A stretch of DNA of 64,000 nt from contig NZ_BMRM01000001.1 in assembly GCF_014648635.1 (NCBI RefSeq), positions 372,001 to 436,000 on the forward strand, given 5' to 3'. Positions 31,501-41,845 of the stretch are shown here, piece by piece. Each line of letters begins with the position of its first letter. Within the stretch, counting starts at the first letter, position 1. The position numbers were made by a program, and so were the translations under genes. Source of the stretch: Streptomyces cinerochromogenes. Lineage in GTDB: Bacteria > Actinomycetota > Actinomycetes > Streptomycetales > Streptomycetaceae. The notes below the pieces were generated by a model, which worked only from the letters and a program-made list of their open reading frames with translations, had not been told where the DNA came from and did not search any database.

Positions 31501-33269
31501 TCGCCCTCGGCGAGGTCCTCGGCGGACTCGGGGGCCTCCTCGGCCTCCTCGGCCTCCTCCTCGTCCTCGGTGACGGCCTCGACCGGCCGGGTCTCCTCGG
31601 CGGCTGCGCCACGGCGGCGACGACGCCGGCGGGCACCGGTCTCGGCGCGCTCCTCGGCGTACTCCTCCGGCTCCTCCGCCTCGGCGACCTCGGCGGCGGC
31701 CTCGGCGGCGGCCCGCTCCGGGGTCTGGAACTTGGGCTCGGTGAAGACCGGCGGCTGGAAGACGGCCACGGCGGGACGGCCGGGGCGGCGCGGGGTCTCG
31801 CCCTCGGCGGATTCGGCGGCCTGCGGCGCGGCGAACCCGGACGCGGCACGGACGACCCGGCGACGGGCCCGACGCGGCGCACCGGCCTCGGCGGCGGCCG
31901 GGGCCTGCGCGGGGGCCTGCGTGGCGGGGGCGGGCTCGGTGGTGTGCGTGGTCGCGGGGACCTCCGGGGTGTGGGCGGTCACCGCGGCCTCCTCGGTCTT
32001 GCCGGTCTCGCCGGTCTCACCGGCTACGGCTTCCTCGGCGGCGGGGGTGGTGGCGGGCGCGGTGGCCCGGCGGGTGGCACGGCGGCGCGTACGACGGGGA
32101 GCGGCCTCCTCGGTCTCCGCGGCCTCCGCGGCAGCCGGAGCGGCCTCGGGCTCGGCGACGGCAGCGGCCGCCGGGGCCTGAGTGGCCGCCGGGGCCTCCT
32201 CGGCCTTCACCTCGGCGGCTTCCTCGCTCGCGGGCGCGGTGGCCCGGCGGGTGGCACGACGGCGCGTACGACGGGGAGCGGCCTCCTCCGCGGCAGCCTC
32301 CACGGCCTCCGCGACCTCGGCGGCAGCCGGAGCGGCCTCGGGCTCGGCGACGGCAGCGGCCGCCGGAGCCTGAGTGACCTGAGTGGCGGCCGGAGCCTCC
32401 TCGGCGCCCTTCGGCGCACCGGCGGGCGCGGACGCCCGGCGCGTGGCACGACGGCGCGGGCGCGCGGGGGCGGCCTCCTCGACGGCAGGCGCTCCGGCGG
32501 CGGGCTCCTCGGCGGCGGGTGCCTCGGCGGCAGCGGGCTCGGCGGCAGCGGCGGCCGGTACGACCGTCTCGGCGGCCTCGGCGGACGTCGGTGAACCGGT
32601 GGGCGCCGACGCGCGGCGGGCCACCCGGCGACGCGGACGCGCGGCGGGAGCGGGCTCCTCGACAGCGGGCGCCTCGGTGGCGGGAATCTCCGCGGCGGGC
32701 GCTTCCGTCGCGGGCGTCTCAACGGCCGCGCCGGTCTCGGCAGGGGCGGCGGTCGGCGCGGAAACACTGCGCGTGGCCCGGCGGCGGGTGCGGCGCGGTG
32801 CGGCCTCCTCACCGACGACGACGGCGCCGGCCTCGGGAACGGCGGCCTTCTCCGGCTCGGCGGACGCGGCGGCCGGTACGACCGTCTCGGCGGCCTCGGC
32901 GGCCTCGGCGGACGTCGGCGAGCCGGCGGGCGCCGACGCACGGCGGGCCACCCGGCGACGCGGACGCGCCGCGGGAGCGGGCTCCTCGACGGCGGGCGCC
33001 CCGGTGGCGGCGACCTCTTCGGTGCCCTCGGCCTCGGCGCTCTCGGCGGCCTCAAGGGCCTCGGCGGACGCGATGTCCTCGGTCACCTCGGCGACCTCGT
33101 CGGCCTCAGCGGCCGGTATGGCCGGCACGGTGACCTCCACGGGCGCCTCCGCGGCCGCGGTGGGCGGGCCCGCCGGGCGGGAGGCGGCACGGCGACGCCT
33201 GCGCGGGGGCAGGGTGTCGCTCGGAGTGTTCGGTTCGGAACCCTGAGTGGGTTCGGTCGGTTCGAGCAT
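28566..33269 (-). CDS. rne: RNase E/G-family endoribonuclease with very long low-complexity arms
   Basis: In this 1567-residue product the conserved core lies at about 770-1190. It has an S1 domain (NVYLGKVQNVLPSMEAAF), the catalytic Asp pair in VVIDVNTGKF (~1053) and GGIIVIDFIDM, and the zinc-link CVHCNGRG (~1160). RNase E/G matures rRNA and tRNA and starts mRNA decay. The N-terminal arm has many copies of an Arg-rich module (PRRRVARRASAPAG, PRRTRRRATRRA) in Ala/Glu-rich linkers. The C-terminal arm has a few more of these modules and ends in Lys/Ala repeats (AAKKTAAKKTTAKK), like DNA-binding tails of actinobacterial HU. Most of the protein is outside the core, so degradosome and RNA binding are probably housed in the arms. 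The start is ATG at 33269. Confidence 0.95.
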   Translation of the reverse strand: MLEPTEPTQGSEPNTPSDTLPPRRRRRAASRPAGPPTAAAEAPVEVTVPAIPAAEADEVAEVTEDIASAEALEAAESAEAEGTEEVAATGAPAVEEPAPAARPRRRVARRASAPAGSPTSAEAAEAAETVVPAAASAEPEKAAVPEAGAVVVGEEAAPRRTRRRATRSVSAPTAAPAETGAAVETPATEAPAAEIPATEAPAVEEPAPAARPRRRVARRASAPTGSPTSAEAAETVVPAAAAAEPAAAEAPAAEEPAAGAPAVEEAAPARPRRRATRRASAPAGAPKGAEEAPAATQVTQAPAAAAVAEPEAAPAAAEVAEAVEAAAEEAAPRRTRRRATRRATAPASEEAAEVKAEEAPAATQAPAAAAVAEPEAAPAAAEAAETEEAAPRRTRRRATRRATAPATTPAAEEAVAGETGETGKTEEAAVTAHTPEVPATTHTTEPAPATQAPAQAPAAAEAGAPRRARRRVVRAASGFAAPQAAESAEGETPRRPGRPAVAVFQPPVFTEPKFQTPERAAAEAAAEVAEAEEPEEYAEERAETGARRRRRRRGAAAEETRPVEAVTEDEEEAEEAEEAPESAEDLAEGDEGDETEGAEGYEESGSRRRRRRGGRRRRRGDAAEGESGEGLDADADELAAEQAVQDAEDTAEQEEEDAEDAHGEEGGASTAGSRRRRRRRRRAGDSAVDAEPSSDDPERTVVKVREPRKPSEPSDEVQSIKGSTRLEAKKQRRREGREQGRRRVPIITEAEFLARREAVERVMVVRQHGDRTQIGVLEDGVLVEHYVNKEQSTSYVGNVYLGKVQNVLPSMEAAFIDIGKGRNAVLYAGEVNFEALGMANGPRRIESALKSGQSVLVQVTKDPIGHKGARLTSQVSLPGRYLVYVPEGSMTGISRKLPDTERARLKTILKKIVPEDAGVIVRTAAEGASEDELRRDVERLQAQWEEIQKKAKNGGNAPTLLYGEPDMTVRVVRDIFNEDFSKVIVSGDEAWQTIHGYVAHVAPDLAGRLSRWTSEVDVFATYRIDEQLAKALDRKVWLPSGGSLVIDRTEAMVVIDVNTGKFTGQGGNLEETVTRNNLEAAEEIVRQLRLRDLGGIIVIDFIDMVLESNRDLVLRRLLECLGRDRTKHQVAEVTSLGLVQMTRKRVGQGLLESFSETCVHCNGRGVIVHLDQATANGGGGKRKKRGRGAEAPEPAHEHVHETAAVAVETGEAVEPEVETAAEVAAEAGTPVALPAPEFAPDEELYSSVAEAEAAATRGRTRRRASRRASAPAGAPKAEKAERAPRAERASRAQRAAEAEQAAEAEVPAEVPTAQDVTAEQAAARPVQPEPAAEALAEPVAAEDQVVPAPQAEAAAEEAAPKGRTRRRATRRASAPAGAPAGAEAAVVTVPETAPAAEAPAAEAPAAEAPAAEAPAEQAAPVAEAPAGKPAEAEAAAAPARPRRRAVRKATAPTASEEAAVVVVPSAPATEETPAAEAPVAEAPVAEAPAGEVTAEEVAEATAPAKKAARKTAAKKTAAKKTAAKKTTAKKTAAKKTTAKKAAKTAKTAAAKSTAKKTTTVSTAGDEG

Positions 33270-33532
33270 GCGGGCGTTTCTCCCGTCAGGCTCCCGGGCG
33301 CCGCGCCTGGTCCGGCGGCGGTCTCAGGGGACCGTCCGCCGTTGACGTCCGCGGCCCGCGCGATGCGCGATGACCGCCGTCCGGGGCGCGGGCGCCGCAC
33401 GGGAGCACTCTGTGTCCTGTCTCGCCGGTTCCGTACGCCTTGTCGGTACGGCCTGGCGAAAGTCTTCTGGTCGGTGCGCTGCCCGACCCAGGTGGCTCCC
33501 GAGTACGAGGGCGGCGCTTACGACGTCCGTCC
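33270..33532. other. Intergenic region between the DUF2344 gene and rne
   Basis: This 263-bp region lies between two minus-strand genes. It contains CCGTAC/GTACGG (33431-33436 with 33446-33451), a weak hairpin after the DUF2344 stop, and the promoter and 5' UTR of rne. No open frame is supported. Confidence 0.4.
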
Positions 33533-34318
33533 CTACGCGGGACCTTCCGGCGTCGGCGCCGTCGCGGCGGCGGCCAGCTGGGCCGTCAGGGCCCCGGCAA
33601 CCTCGCGGTCGGGCGCGAGCGGGTCGGTCACCGTGCCGGTCTCTTCATCGAACAGCCCCTGCGCCAGCCTGGTCACCGCTGCGGGGACCGGCGGCGCCAG
33701 GTCGGCCACGGCGCGGAGACCGGACAGGACGTCGTCGGGTCGTACGGCAGGCGTCACGTGCCGAACAACCAGCCGCAGTATCGCACAGGGCTGGTCGCTC
33801 GGCCTATCAGCCTGCGAACTGTGTGTTTCTGTTGTCTCCAGGCTCACCACGGCCGGACGGGCGTCGAAGGTGCGGACACCGTTCTTGGTCATCCGCTGCA
33901 CCTCGACGGTGTCGGCCTTGGTGAAGGCCTCGACCGCGCGCTCGGCGTCAGCCGGGTCGACGCCGTCCAGCCGCAGCTCCCAGACGGAGGCCGTCAGCCG
34001 GTCGGCGAGACCCGAGGTCCGCGCCTCGACCGCCTCGATGACGTCGAGCCCGGCGGGCAGCGACTCGTCGAGGAGGACACGCAGGGTCTCGGGGTCGCGC
34101 GCTTCGGTGAGCGCGATCTCCAGGTACTCCGCCTCACTGCCCGTGCCGGTGGGTGCGGCATTGGCATACGACACCTTCGGGTGCGGCGTGAACCCCGCCG
34201 AGTACGCCATGGGCACCTCGGCACGGCGCAGCGCCCGCTCGAAGGCGCGCTGGAAGTCTCGGTGGCTGGTGAACCTCAGGCGGCCGCGCTTGGTGTAACG
34301 CAGTCGAATGCGCTGCAC
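33533..34318 (-). CDS. TIGR03936/DUF2344 radical-SAM-associated protein
   Basis: The 261-residue product begins with the family signature QRIRLRYTKRGRLRFTSHRD, then AFERALRRAEVPMAYSAGFTPHPK. This family accompanies TIGR03960 radical SAM proteins, either fused or as a neighbour; here the partner is 38166-40127, separated by unrelated genes. The exact chemistry is unknown; an RNA-modification role has been suggested by context. The annotated start is GTG at 34318. The frame stays open to an in-frame stop upstream of CTG at 34360, and the intervening residues (GKRQPEGPPPAPA) resemble the usual family N-terminus, so a CTG start coupled to the upstream gene is possible. Confidence 0.88.
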   Translation of the reverse strand: MQRIRLRYTKRGRLRFTSHRDFQRAFERALRRAEVPMAYSAGFTPHPKVSYANAAPTGTGSEAEYLEIALTEARDPETLRVLLDESLPAGLDVIEAVEARTSGLADRLTASVWELRLDGVDPADAERAVEAFTKADTVEVQRMTKNGVRTFDARPAVVSLETTETHSSQADRPSDQPCAILRLVVRHVTPAVRPDDVLSGLRAVADLAPPVPAAVTRLAQGLFDEETGTVTDPLAPDREVAGALTAQLAAAATAPTPEGPA

Positions 34319-34366
34319 CGCGGGTGCGGGCGGCGGGCCCTCGGGCTGTCGCTTGCCCAGTGTCGT

Positions 34367-35446
34367 TCAGTCCTTCGTGAGAGCGGTCGTACTCCTACCA
34401 AGAGTACGTGTGTCGCGGCCCGCGAGTTCCCGCCGGTCCCCCGCGGCCGGCTGCCGGGGCTCTCCGAAGAGCATGCGGCGCACGTCCGCGCGGGCCTGCC
34501 GCACGGTGTCGCGGGCCGCGGCCAGCGCCTCGCGCGCGGCCCGGCCCACCGCGCGTGCGCCCGCGGCGACGGGCCGCAGGACGGCGTTCCGTACGACGTG
34601 TCCGACCGGGGTGAGGACGGTCCGGTACACCCAGCGCACGGGCTCCACGAAGATCCACCGGAAGAGGGTCCCCAGGGCCCGGCCGACCGCCCGGGAGATC
34701 CGCCCGGCGATCCTCCAGGCGTGTCCGAGGGCCTCCCCCGCCTCGCGCGCGAGGACCGCGAGGAGATGGCCGACGGGCGCGAGCACCCAGCGCCACAGCG
34801 CCAGCGCGGGCAGCACGAACAGGACGCGGGCGGTCCAGTACAGGGCCAGTCCGACACCGGTGACGAGCATCCCGAGCAGCCACCCGGCTCCCCGTGCGCA
34901 CCAGGCGACGGCCCGGCCGACCGGCGCGAGGACCCAGGTGTACAGCCACCGCGCGGGTACGAAGAGGAGGTACCGCGCCAGGCGGGCGACGGCCGTGTAC
35001 ACCCCGGTCCCGATGGCGGCCAGCACCGCGCCGACGCCCTTCAGCAGCCAGGTCAGCGCGTGCCCGGCCGGGGTGAGCACGCGCGCGTACACCCACGCGA
35101 AGCCGTGTCCGACGGGCGTGAGGACGTACCGGTGGAACCACACGGCCGGTACGACGACGAGCACGTTGCCGAGCCAGGCGAGCACCGTGCCGGCGGGGAC
35201 CAGGACGTAGCGCCACAGGCCCACGAACGGCCAGACGAACACGGCCCTGCCGGCCCAGAGCAACGCCCGCCCCAGCGGCCGGAGGACGATGTCCCGCAGC
35301 AGCCGCGCGGTGACGACGAGCGCGTCCCACACCATCCGCACCGGCACGACGAGCACGAGGACGACGATCCGCACCGGGAGGCGGACGGCGACGACGAGGC
35401 ACCCTTCGGGCTGTTGCGGTGGAGGTGGCGGTTTCTGCAGGTCCAT
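34367..35446 (-). CDS. Hydrophobic repeat protein with VLxPVG modules
   Basis: This 359-residue product has a short Pro/Gln tail (MDLQKPPPPPQQPEG) followed by a membrane-rich body. The body is built from at least six degenerate modules centred on (R/W)(Y/W)VL(A/T)PVG: YVLVPAG, YVLTPVG, RVLTPAG, WVLAPVG (twice), TVLTPVG, each flanked by Trp-rich hydrophobic stretches. The tail is basic (RQARADVRRMLFG). I know no named family; the modular pattern suggests amphipathic hairpins that coat or bend membrane. ATG at 35446 is chosen because the protein pattern begins there; the frame opens at 35494. Its 3' end is 6 nt from the possible CTG start of the DUF2344 gene. Confidence 0.75.
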   Translation of the reverse strand: MDLQKPPPPPQQPEGCLVVAVRLPVRIVVLVLVVPVRMVWDALVVTARLLRDIVLRPLGRALLWAGRAVFVWPFVGLWRYVLVPAGTVLAWLGNVLVVVPAVWFHRYVLTPVGHGFAWVYARVLTPAGHALTWLLKGVGAVLAAIGTGVYTAVARLARYLLFVPARWLYTWVLAPVGRAVAWCARGAGWLLGMLVTGVGLALYWTARVLFVLPALALWRWVLAPVGHLLAVLAREAGEALGHAWRIAGRISRAVGRALGTLFRWIFVEPVRWVYRTVLTPVGHVVRNAVLRPVAAGARAVGRAAREALAAARDTVRQARADVRRMLFGEPRQPAAGDRRELAGRDTRTLGRSTTALTKD

Positions 35447-35499
35447 ACAGGTACAGACGCCGGGACCGGCCGTTCGGATCCCGCTGGGCGGCACGCGCC

Positions 35500-35930
35500 T
35501 TGTACGCCTCCGGGTACCGCTCGGTGAACTTCACGGCCCCGACCAGCAGGGCGACGGGCACCACCCAGTCGAATTGATGTGCCGGAAGACGGGCGAGTCC
35601 CACACCTCGCGGGGTGTCTGCTCGCGGGCGTACTGCGCGGTGAACGGGTCGGTGAGCAGCGAGCCGAGGGCCACGACGGCCACCAGTCCGCCTGAGACGA
35701 CCTGGGCGTACGTTTCCAGCCAGGCCAGCTCCCCGCGGCCCAGGGCCAGCGCGAGGACGGAGAGCACGGCGAAGAACACGATGCCGGTGATGTCGAGGAC
35801 GCGGAGCCTGCCGTGCAGCATGTCCTGCCCCGACAGCACGAGGGAGGCGACGAGGGCGGCGAGCGTGGGTGCGGACGCGTGGCGGTGGGTGAGAAGTGCC
35901 CCACGGACGGCGGCGATTGCTCTTGGGGCC
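35500..35930 (-). pseudogene. Frameshifted integral membrane protein gene
   Basis: Two pieces of one membrane protein lie in different minus-strand frames. The upstream piece reads VRILD-type sequence (RLRVLDITGIVFFAVLSVLA), LAWLETYAQVVSGG, SLLTDPFTAQYARE and REVWDSPVFRHIN. The downstream piece, starting at about 35575 one frame over, reads FDWVVPVALLVGAVKFTERYPE, the usual C-terminus of this Streptomyces protein type as I recall it. A helix or more appears missing at the junction. After the shift the frame has no nearby stop and runs into the next gene. The start is unclear. A sequencing error could explain the shift but not the missing middle. Confidence 0.55.
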
Positions 35931-36033
35931 GCCGGAAAAGGGCGGTGGCTCCGTGCGGGCCCACGGACCCGGCAGCGTGGTTTCCTCCCCCGCCGCACGG
36001 GCACACGCCAGGGTGGACTCGCGGAGGTAGGAC

Positions 36034-36207
36034 ATGAGCGCCGGAGAACGGGCCAAGGCAAAGGCCGAACAGGTAGTCGGGAAAACCGTGCGGAAGGCGG
36101 CCCACGCGGTACACAAGGAGACCCTCGCGGCGAAGGGCGCCGCTCTCGAAGCACGCGGCAGGGCACGGGGCGCGAAGGAAGAGGCCAAGAGCCCCTTCAA
36201 GCGCTGA
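36034..36207 (+). CDS. CsbD-like small stress protein
   Basis: This 57-residue, Lys/Ala/Glu-rich helical protein begins MSAGERAKAKAEQVVGKTV and ends KEEAKSPFKR. GGAGG lies 6 nt upstream of the ATG. The composition and the AKAKAEQ...GK pattern resemble CsbD-family proteins, abundant general-stress products of unknown mechanism. It is one of the few plus-strand genes here, divergent from the broken membrane gene and convergent with the SpoIIE-type phosphatase across a shared terminator. That the phosphatase acts in a stress-sigma pathway controlling such genes is only a thought from proximity. Confidence 0.75.
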   Translation: MSAGERAKAKAEQVVGKTVRKAAHAVHKETLAAKGAALEARGRARGAKEEAKSPFKR

Positions 36208-36224
36208 CACCCACGAGCCGACCA

Positions 36225-36255
36225 CGCGCCCCCTTCCGCACGAGAAGGGGGCGCG
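36225..36255. terminator. Bidirectional terminator between convergent genes
   Basis: CGCGCCCCCTTC (36225-36236) pairs with GAAGGGGGCGCG (36244-36255), loop of 7 nt. It is 17 nt past the CsbD-like stop and 33 nt past the phosphatase stop. Confidence 0.7.
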
Positions 36256-36288
36256 CACCGCTTCTTCGCTCCCGCGGGAGCGACCGCG

Positions 36289-37977
36289 TCAGCCCGACCG
36301 GCCCGGTACGTAGCGCACGGCCAGCAGGGCCACGTCGTCGTCGTTGTCCGAGGGGCGCGCACGTGCCAGCAACTCGTCGGTGAAGGCCTCCAAGGGGTGG
36401 TGGGCCAGGACCGCGGCGTGCCGACTCAGTCGGTCCATGCCCTCGTCCAGGGTGCGGGCCCGGGACTCGATCAGGCCGTCGGTGTAGAGGATCAGGGTGG
36501 CCCCGGGCGGCAGTTCCGCCGTCGCGTCGGGGCGGACCCGCTCGGGCGTGACGCCCAGGAGGATTCCCTGACCGTCGGTGAGGTAGCGGGCCACGCCCTC
36601 GCGGGTGACCAGCAGGGGAGGAGGATGCCCGGCGTTCGTCCAGGACAGCTCGCACCGGCCGGCGTTCTCGGTCATGCGGGCGAAGACCAGCGTGGCCATG
36701 GAGACCTCGGCGATGCCCAGCGTCGCCTGGTCGAGCCACTCCACGATCTTGCTCGGCGGCTTCTCCTGGGACACGGCGTACGCCCTGAGCATGTTGCGCA
36801 GCTGCGCCATGCCGGCCGCGGCCTCCAGGTCGTGACCGACGACGTCCCCCACGGCGAGGGCGGTGGCGCCGTCCGCCAGGGTGAACGCGTCGTACCAGTC
36901 GCCGCCTACGTGGGAGGCGTCCGGCGCGGGCAGGTAGCGGACGGCCATGCTGCGGCCGGGTGCGCGCGGGAGCTTCGGCAGCAGATGGCGCTGCATGGTC
37001 TCGGCGACCTTGCGCTGACGCTGGTAGAGGCGGGCGTTCTCCAGCGCCAGGCCGGCGCGCCGGGCGATGTCCTCCAGCAGGGCGATGTCCATCGCGGTGA
37101 ACCGTTCGGGCTGGTCGGAACGGCCCAGGGTGAGGGCACCCAGCACGCCGTGCAGGCTGCGCAGGGGCACCACGATGGCCGAGTGCATGCCGGTCGCCTC
37201 GAACAGGCGCCGCTGCTCAACAGCGATCCCGGAGTCGGGCGGCCCCTGATAGGTCTCGGGGCCGGCGAAAGAGGACGTGACGCCGCGCAGGGCGCGGGAC
37301 AGGGGCATCAGGGACTCCTGCAGCACCGGCGGCATGGGCCCCTGGAGGTCCTCCCGGAACACCACGGTGTCGTCCTCGGCCCGGGCGACCGCGAAGCGCC
37401 GTACCTCGTCCCGCTCGTCGATCAGGTCGATGATCGCCCAGTCGGCGATACGCGGCACCACGAGGCTGATCAGGTGGCGCAGCCCCTCGTGGATGTCCAG
37501 GGTCGACGTGAGGAGGGTCGTCGTGTCGGCGAGCAGGGCGAGCCGCTCCAGCTCGGACAGCCTCCTGCCGGACGGTGCCCGCTGAGCGGGCTGCTTCCGG
37601 CGCCCGGCGGGGTGGAAGAGGATCAGCGTGGCCGACGAGCGGACACCGATGTCACAGGGAGTGGCGAGCCATCCCACCGGCAACAGCGTGCCGTCGCCCC
37701 GCTCGAGCCACTCGTCCTCCCCCTGCCGCGTGCCCTCGCCGAGGATGCTGTCCCGTATGCGGCACAGAGCCTTCGGCATCGGTTCCCCGCAGCTGGTGCG
37801 GTGCAGCAGCTCGTGAGCGTCCCGGCCGACGAGATCGGCGGCGGGGCGGGCCAGGAGTTGCTCGCCGCACGTGTTGACGGCGACGATCAAGCCCTGCTCG
37901 TCCGCCAGGTAAGCACCCGTCCGGAGAGCGTCAAGAATCCTGACAACGGCTTGCCGCGGGCCTTCCGGGCCCCTCAT
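36289..37977 (-). CDS. PAS-GAF-SpoIIE PP2C-type serine phosphatase
   Basis: In this 562-residue cytoplasmic sensor phosphatase an N-terminal PAS-like domain (~8-125, AYLADEQGLIVAVNTCGEQLL) is followed by a GAF domain (~165-330, LLADTTTLLTSTLDIHEGL). A SpoIIE/RsbU PP2C domain (~345-560) has HVGGDWYDAF, AVGDVVGHDLEAAAGMAQLR and LILYTDGLIES, containing the metal-binding aspartates. Such proteins dephosphorylate anti-sigma-factor antagonists in Streptomyces stress and development networks. The start at ATG 37977 has GGGAGG 6 nt upstream; the ATG at 38010 has no such site. No partner anti-sigma gene is in the window. Confidence 0.9.
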   Translation of the reverse strand: MRGPEGPRQAVVRILDALRTGAYLADEQGLIVAVNTCGEQLLARPAADLVGRDAHELLHRTSCGEPMPKALCRIRDSILGEGTRQGEDEWLERGDGTLLPVGWLATPCDIGVRSSATLILFHPAGRRKQPAQRAPSGRRLSELERLALLADTTTLLTSTLDIHEGLRHLISLVVPRIADWAIIDLIDERDEVRRFAVARAEDDTVVFREDLQGPMPPVLQESLMPLSRALRGVTSSFAGPETYQGPPDSGIAVEQRRLFEATGMHSAIVVPLRSLHGVLGALTLGRSDQPERFTAMDIALLEDIARRAGLALENARLYQRQRKVAETMQRHLLPKLPRAPGRSMAVRYLPAPDASHVGGDWYDAFTLADGATALAVGDVVGHDLEAAAGMAQLRNMLRAYAVSQEKPPSKIVEWLDQATLGIAEVSMATLVFARMTENAGRCELSWTNAGHPPPLLVTREGVARYLTDGQGILLGVTPERVRPDATAELPPGATLILYTDGLIESRARTLDEGMDRLSRHAAVLAHHPLEAFTDELLARARPSDNDDDVALLAVRYVPGRSG

Positions 37978-38165
37978 CGCTGCCTCCCGCCGCGGGGAAA
38001 TCACCGACATCGATGGGGTTCGGGTACCCCCGGGGACACGGATGACCCCCGAGCACCGGCCCTGGAGCCCTAGGGGGCGACGGCCGCGGACATGCGGCCG
38101 TCACCTCGTCCCCGCACGCACGCGCCGACGCCTCGACCACCCGGTCGAGTGCCCCGCTCACGTCG

Positions 38166-40127
<1,962 letters not shown>

Positions 40128-40225
40128 CTCGCGAACCTTCATGGGCTGACTGGGGGATCCCCCGGCCGGAGGCTGGGGGCGGGTGACCATCTAGCGTAAC
40201 CCGACCGGCGGGCTCCCCCGAACGC

Positions 40226-41734
40226 TCAGCCGGTCGCCCGGGGCCCGCTCTCCGTCCGGCGCCGGGACAGTTCCGCTTCCGTCGCCGCTGCGCGGGCCTC
40301 CTCCCTGCCGTACAGCAGGCCGTATGTGAAGGTGCTCTCACCGGCCGCGTCGGCCACCGCGGACAGCTCGCGCAGGGTCCGGCGGGCCATGACGCTGTCC
40401 TGGTGGTCGCCGAGGAGAGTGGTCAGGGTTTTCATGGACCGGGTGAGGGAGCGGGCGGGGGTGCCCAGGGCCTCGGTGACGGCCTCGGCGGCGTAGCGGG
40501 TGCGCTTGGCCTTCTTGCGGGCCTCGTGCAGGGCGAGGTCGCGTTCCTCGCCCGGCGGCAGCTCCAGCGCGTGCTCCAGGACCGCTGTGAGCTTCTTCTC
40601 GTCCTTGCGTACGGCCTTGGTCAGCGCCTTCTGCGGCTTCTTGCCGGCCGCCTCGCGCAGCGGCGGGTCGGCGAGCAGGGCGTCCAGGGTGTCGAGCAGG
40701 GTCAGGTAGCGGCGGGAGTCCAGGACACCGGTCAGGTGGGCGTGGGCGCCGCTGTGCCGGGCCTCGGCCCAGGCGGTGAGGCGCTCGAGGACGGGGCCGG
40801 TGACCAGGGCGGGCGGGAGCGCTTCGAGGGCGGTGGTCAGGCGGTCGGCCAGGACCTCCTGGTCGCGGTCGACGCCCAGCTCGGCGGCGAGCCATTTCAG
40901 TTCGGCGCCGACGGGGTCGGTGACGGTGCGGTCCAGGAGGGTGCCGAAGGTGCGCAGGGTGCTGCGGGCCCGGCGGGTGGCGACCCGCATGCGGTGCACG
41001 GAGTCGGGCAGGCCGCGGCGGACGGCGGGGTCCAGCTCGACCAGGGTGTCGCGCTGGGCGCGGAGGTAGGCGAGCACGTGATCACCGGCGGTCACCGGTG
41101 GCCGGGGGGTGGCCTTGCCGCGCCGGCGCCCGCGCCGGCCGCCGGTCAGCTCCAGGGCGCGGGCCAGTTTCGACGGCGTGTCGGCGGGGCGGACGCCGGA
41201 CCTGCGCAGCCGTTTCTCCAGCCGGTCGAGGAGGGCCGGGTCACCGCCGTCGGCGAGTTCCACCTCGATCTCGGTCCACTGGGCGGACCGGCGCTTGCCG
41301 GTGAGCCGCTCGGCGGTCACGGTGTCGAGGCTCGCCTCGGCCAGCAGGATGCCCTCGGCGTCGACGAGGTGCCGCACGTCGCGGGCCGAGCGCAGCCGGA
41401 CCAGCGGGACCAGCTCGGCGTCCCGGACACGGGAGCGGACGAGGGCGGCGATCTCCTCGGGGACGGTGTCGGAGAGCGGGGCCCGGATCTCGTCGCGGAC
41501 CCCGGGGGCGACCGGGAACTTCAGGTGCCAGCCGGCGTCCGAGCCGCCGGTGCGGCGGCGCAGGGTGAGCGAGTCCGCGGCGAGGCGTTCGTCGGCGGTG
41601 TCGTAGTAGGTGGCGTCCAGGTCGACCAGGCCCTTGTCGAGGACGGCCGCCACCCCGCCGGCCCCGGTCAGGTCGGGCAGCCCGCTGTCGTCGGATTCGT
41701 ACTTGCGCTCGATCTCGCGTTTCGTATCCGCCAT
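40226..41734 (-). CDS. CYTH-CHAD domain protein
   Basis: The 502-residue product begins with the CYTH signature REIERKYE (E-x-E-x-K). The CYTH tunnel domain (~1-200) binds triphosphate compounds and metal. A CHAD domain (~215-490) follows, with paired His/Arg-rich helices: DSVHRMRVATRRARSTLRTF and LALHEARKKAKRTRYAAE. CHAD domains bind inorganic polyphosphate, so the protein is likely a polyphosphate-associated triphosphatase or a granule protein. The start is ATG at 41734. It stands alone between the radical SAM gene and rodA. Confidence 0.93.
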   Translation of the reverse strand: MADTKREIERKYESDDSGLPDLTGAGGVAAVLDKGLVDLDATYYDTADERLAADSLTLRRRTGGSDAGWHLKFPVAPGVRDEIRAPLSDTVPEEIAALVRSRVRDAELVPLVRLRSARDVRHLVDAEGILLAEASLDTVTAERLTGKRRSAQWTEIEVELADGGDPALLDRLEKRLRRSGVRPADTPSKLARALELTGGRRGRRRGKATPRPPVTAGDHVLAYLRAQRDTLVELDPAVRRGLPDSVHRMRVATRRARSTLRTFGTLLDRTVTDPVGAELKWLAAELGVDRDQEVLADRLTTALEALPPALVTGPVLERLTAWAEARHSGAHAHLTGVLDSRRYLTLLDTLDALLADPPLREAAGKKPQKALTKAVRKDEKKLTAVLEHALELPPGEERDLALHEARKKAKRTRYAAEAVTEALGTPARSLTRSMKTLTTLLGDHQDSVMARRTLRELSAVADAAGESTFTYGLLYGREEARAAATEAELSRRRTESGPRATG

Positions 41735-41845
41735 GCACCGAATCTAGTTCTCCGGTGAGCGGTACGGCAGAGGGCCACACCGGTCCGGCGTCCGGGGGCG
41801 GGGCCCCGGGCGCCGGCGGCCGCCTTGGACCGGGCCGCCGGTGGG

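Noticed and set aside
27561..32594. A 1,677-codon open frame on the plus strand, antisense to rne, rplU and rpmA
   Set aside because: It mirrors Arg/Ala/Glu-rich codons of rne, has no ribosome site and no homology pattern; high GC removes stop codons in antisense frames.
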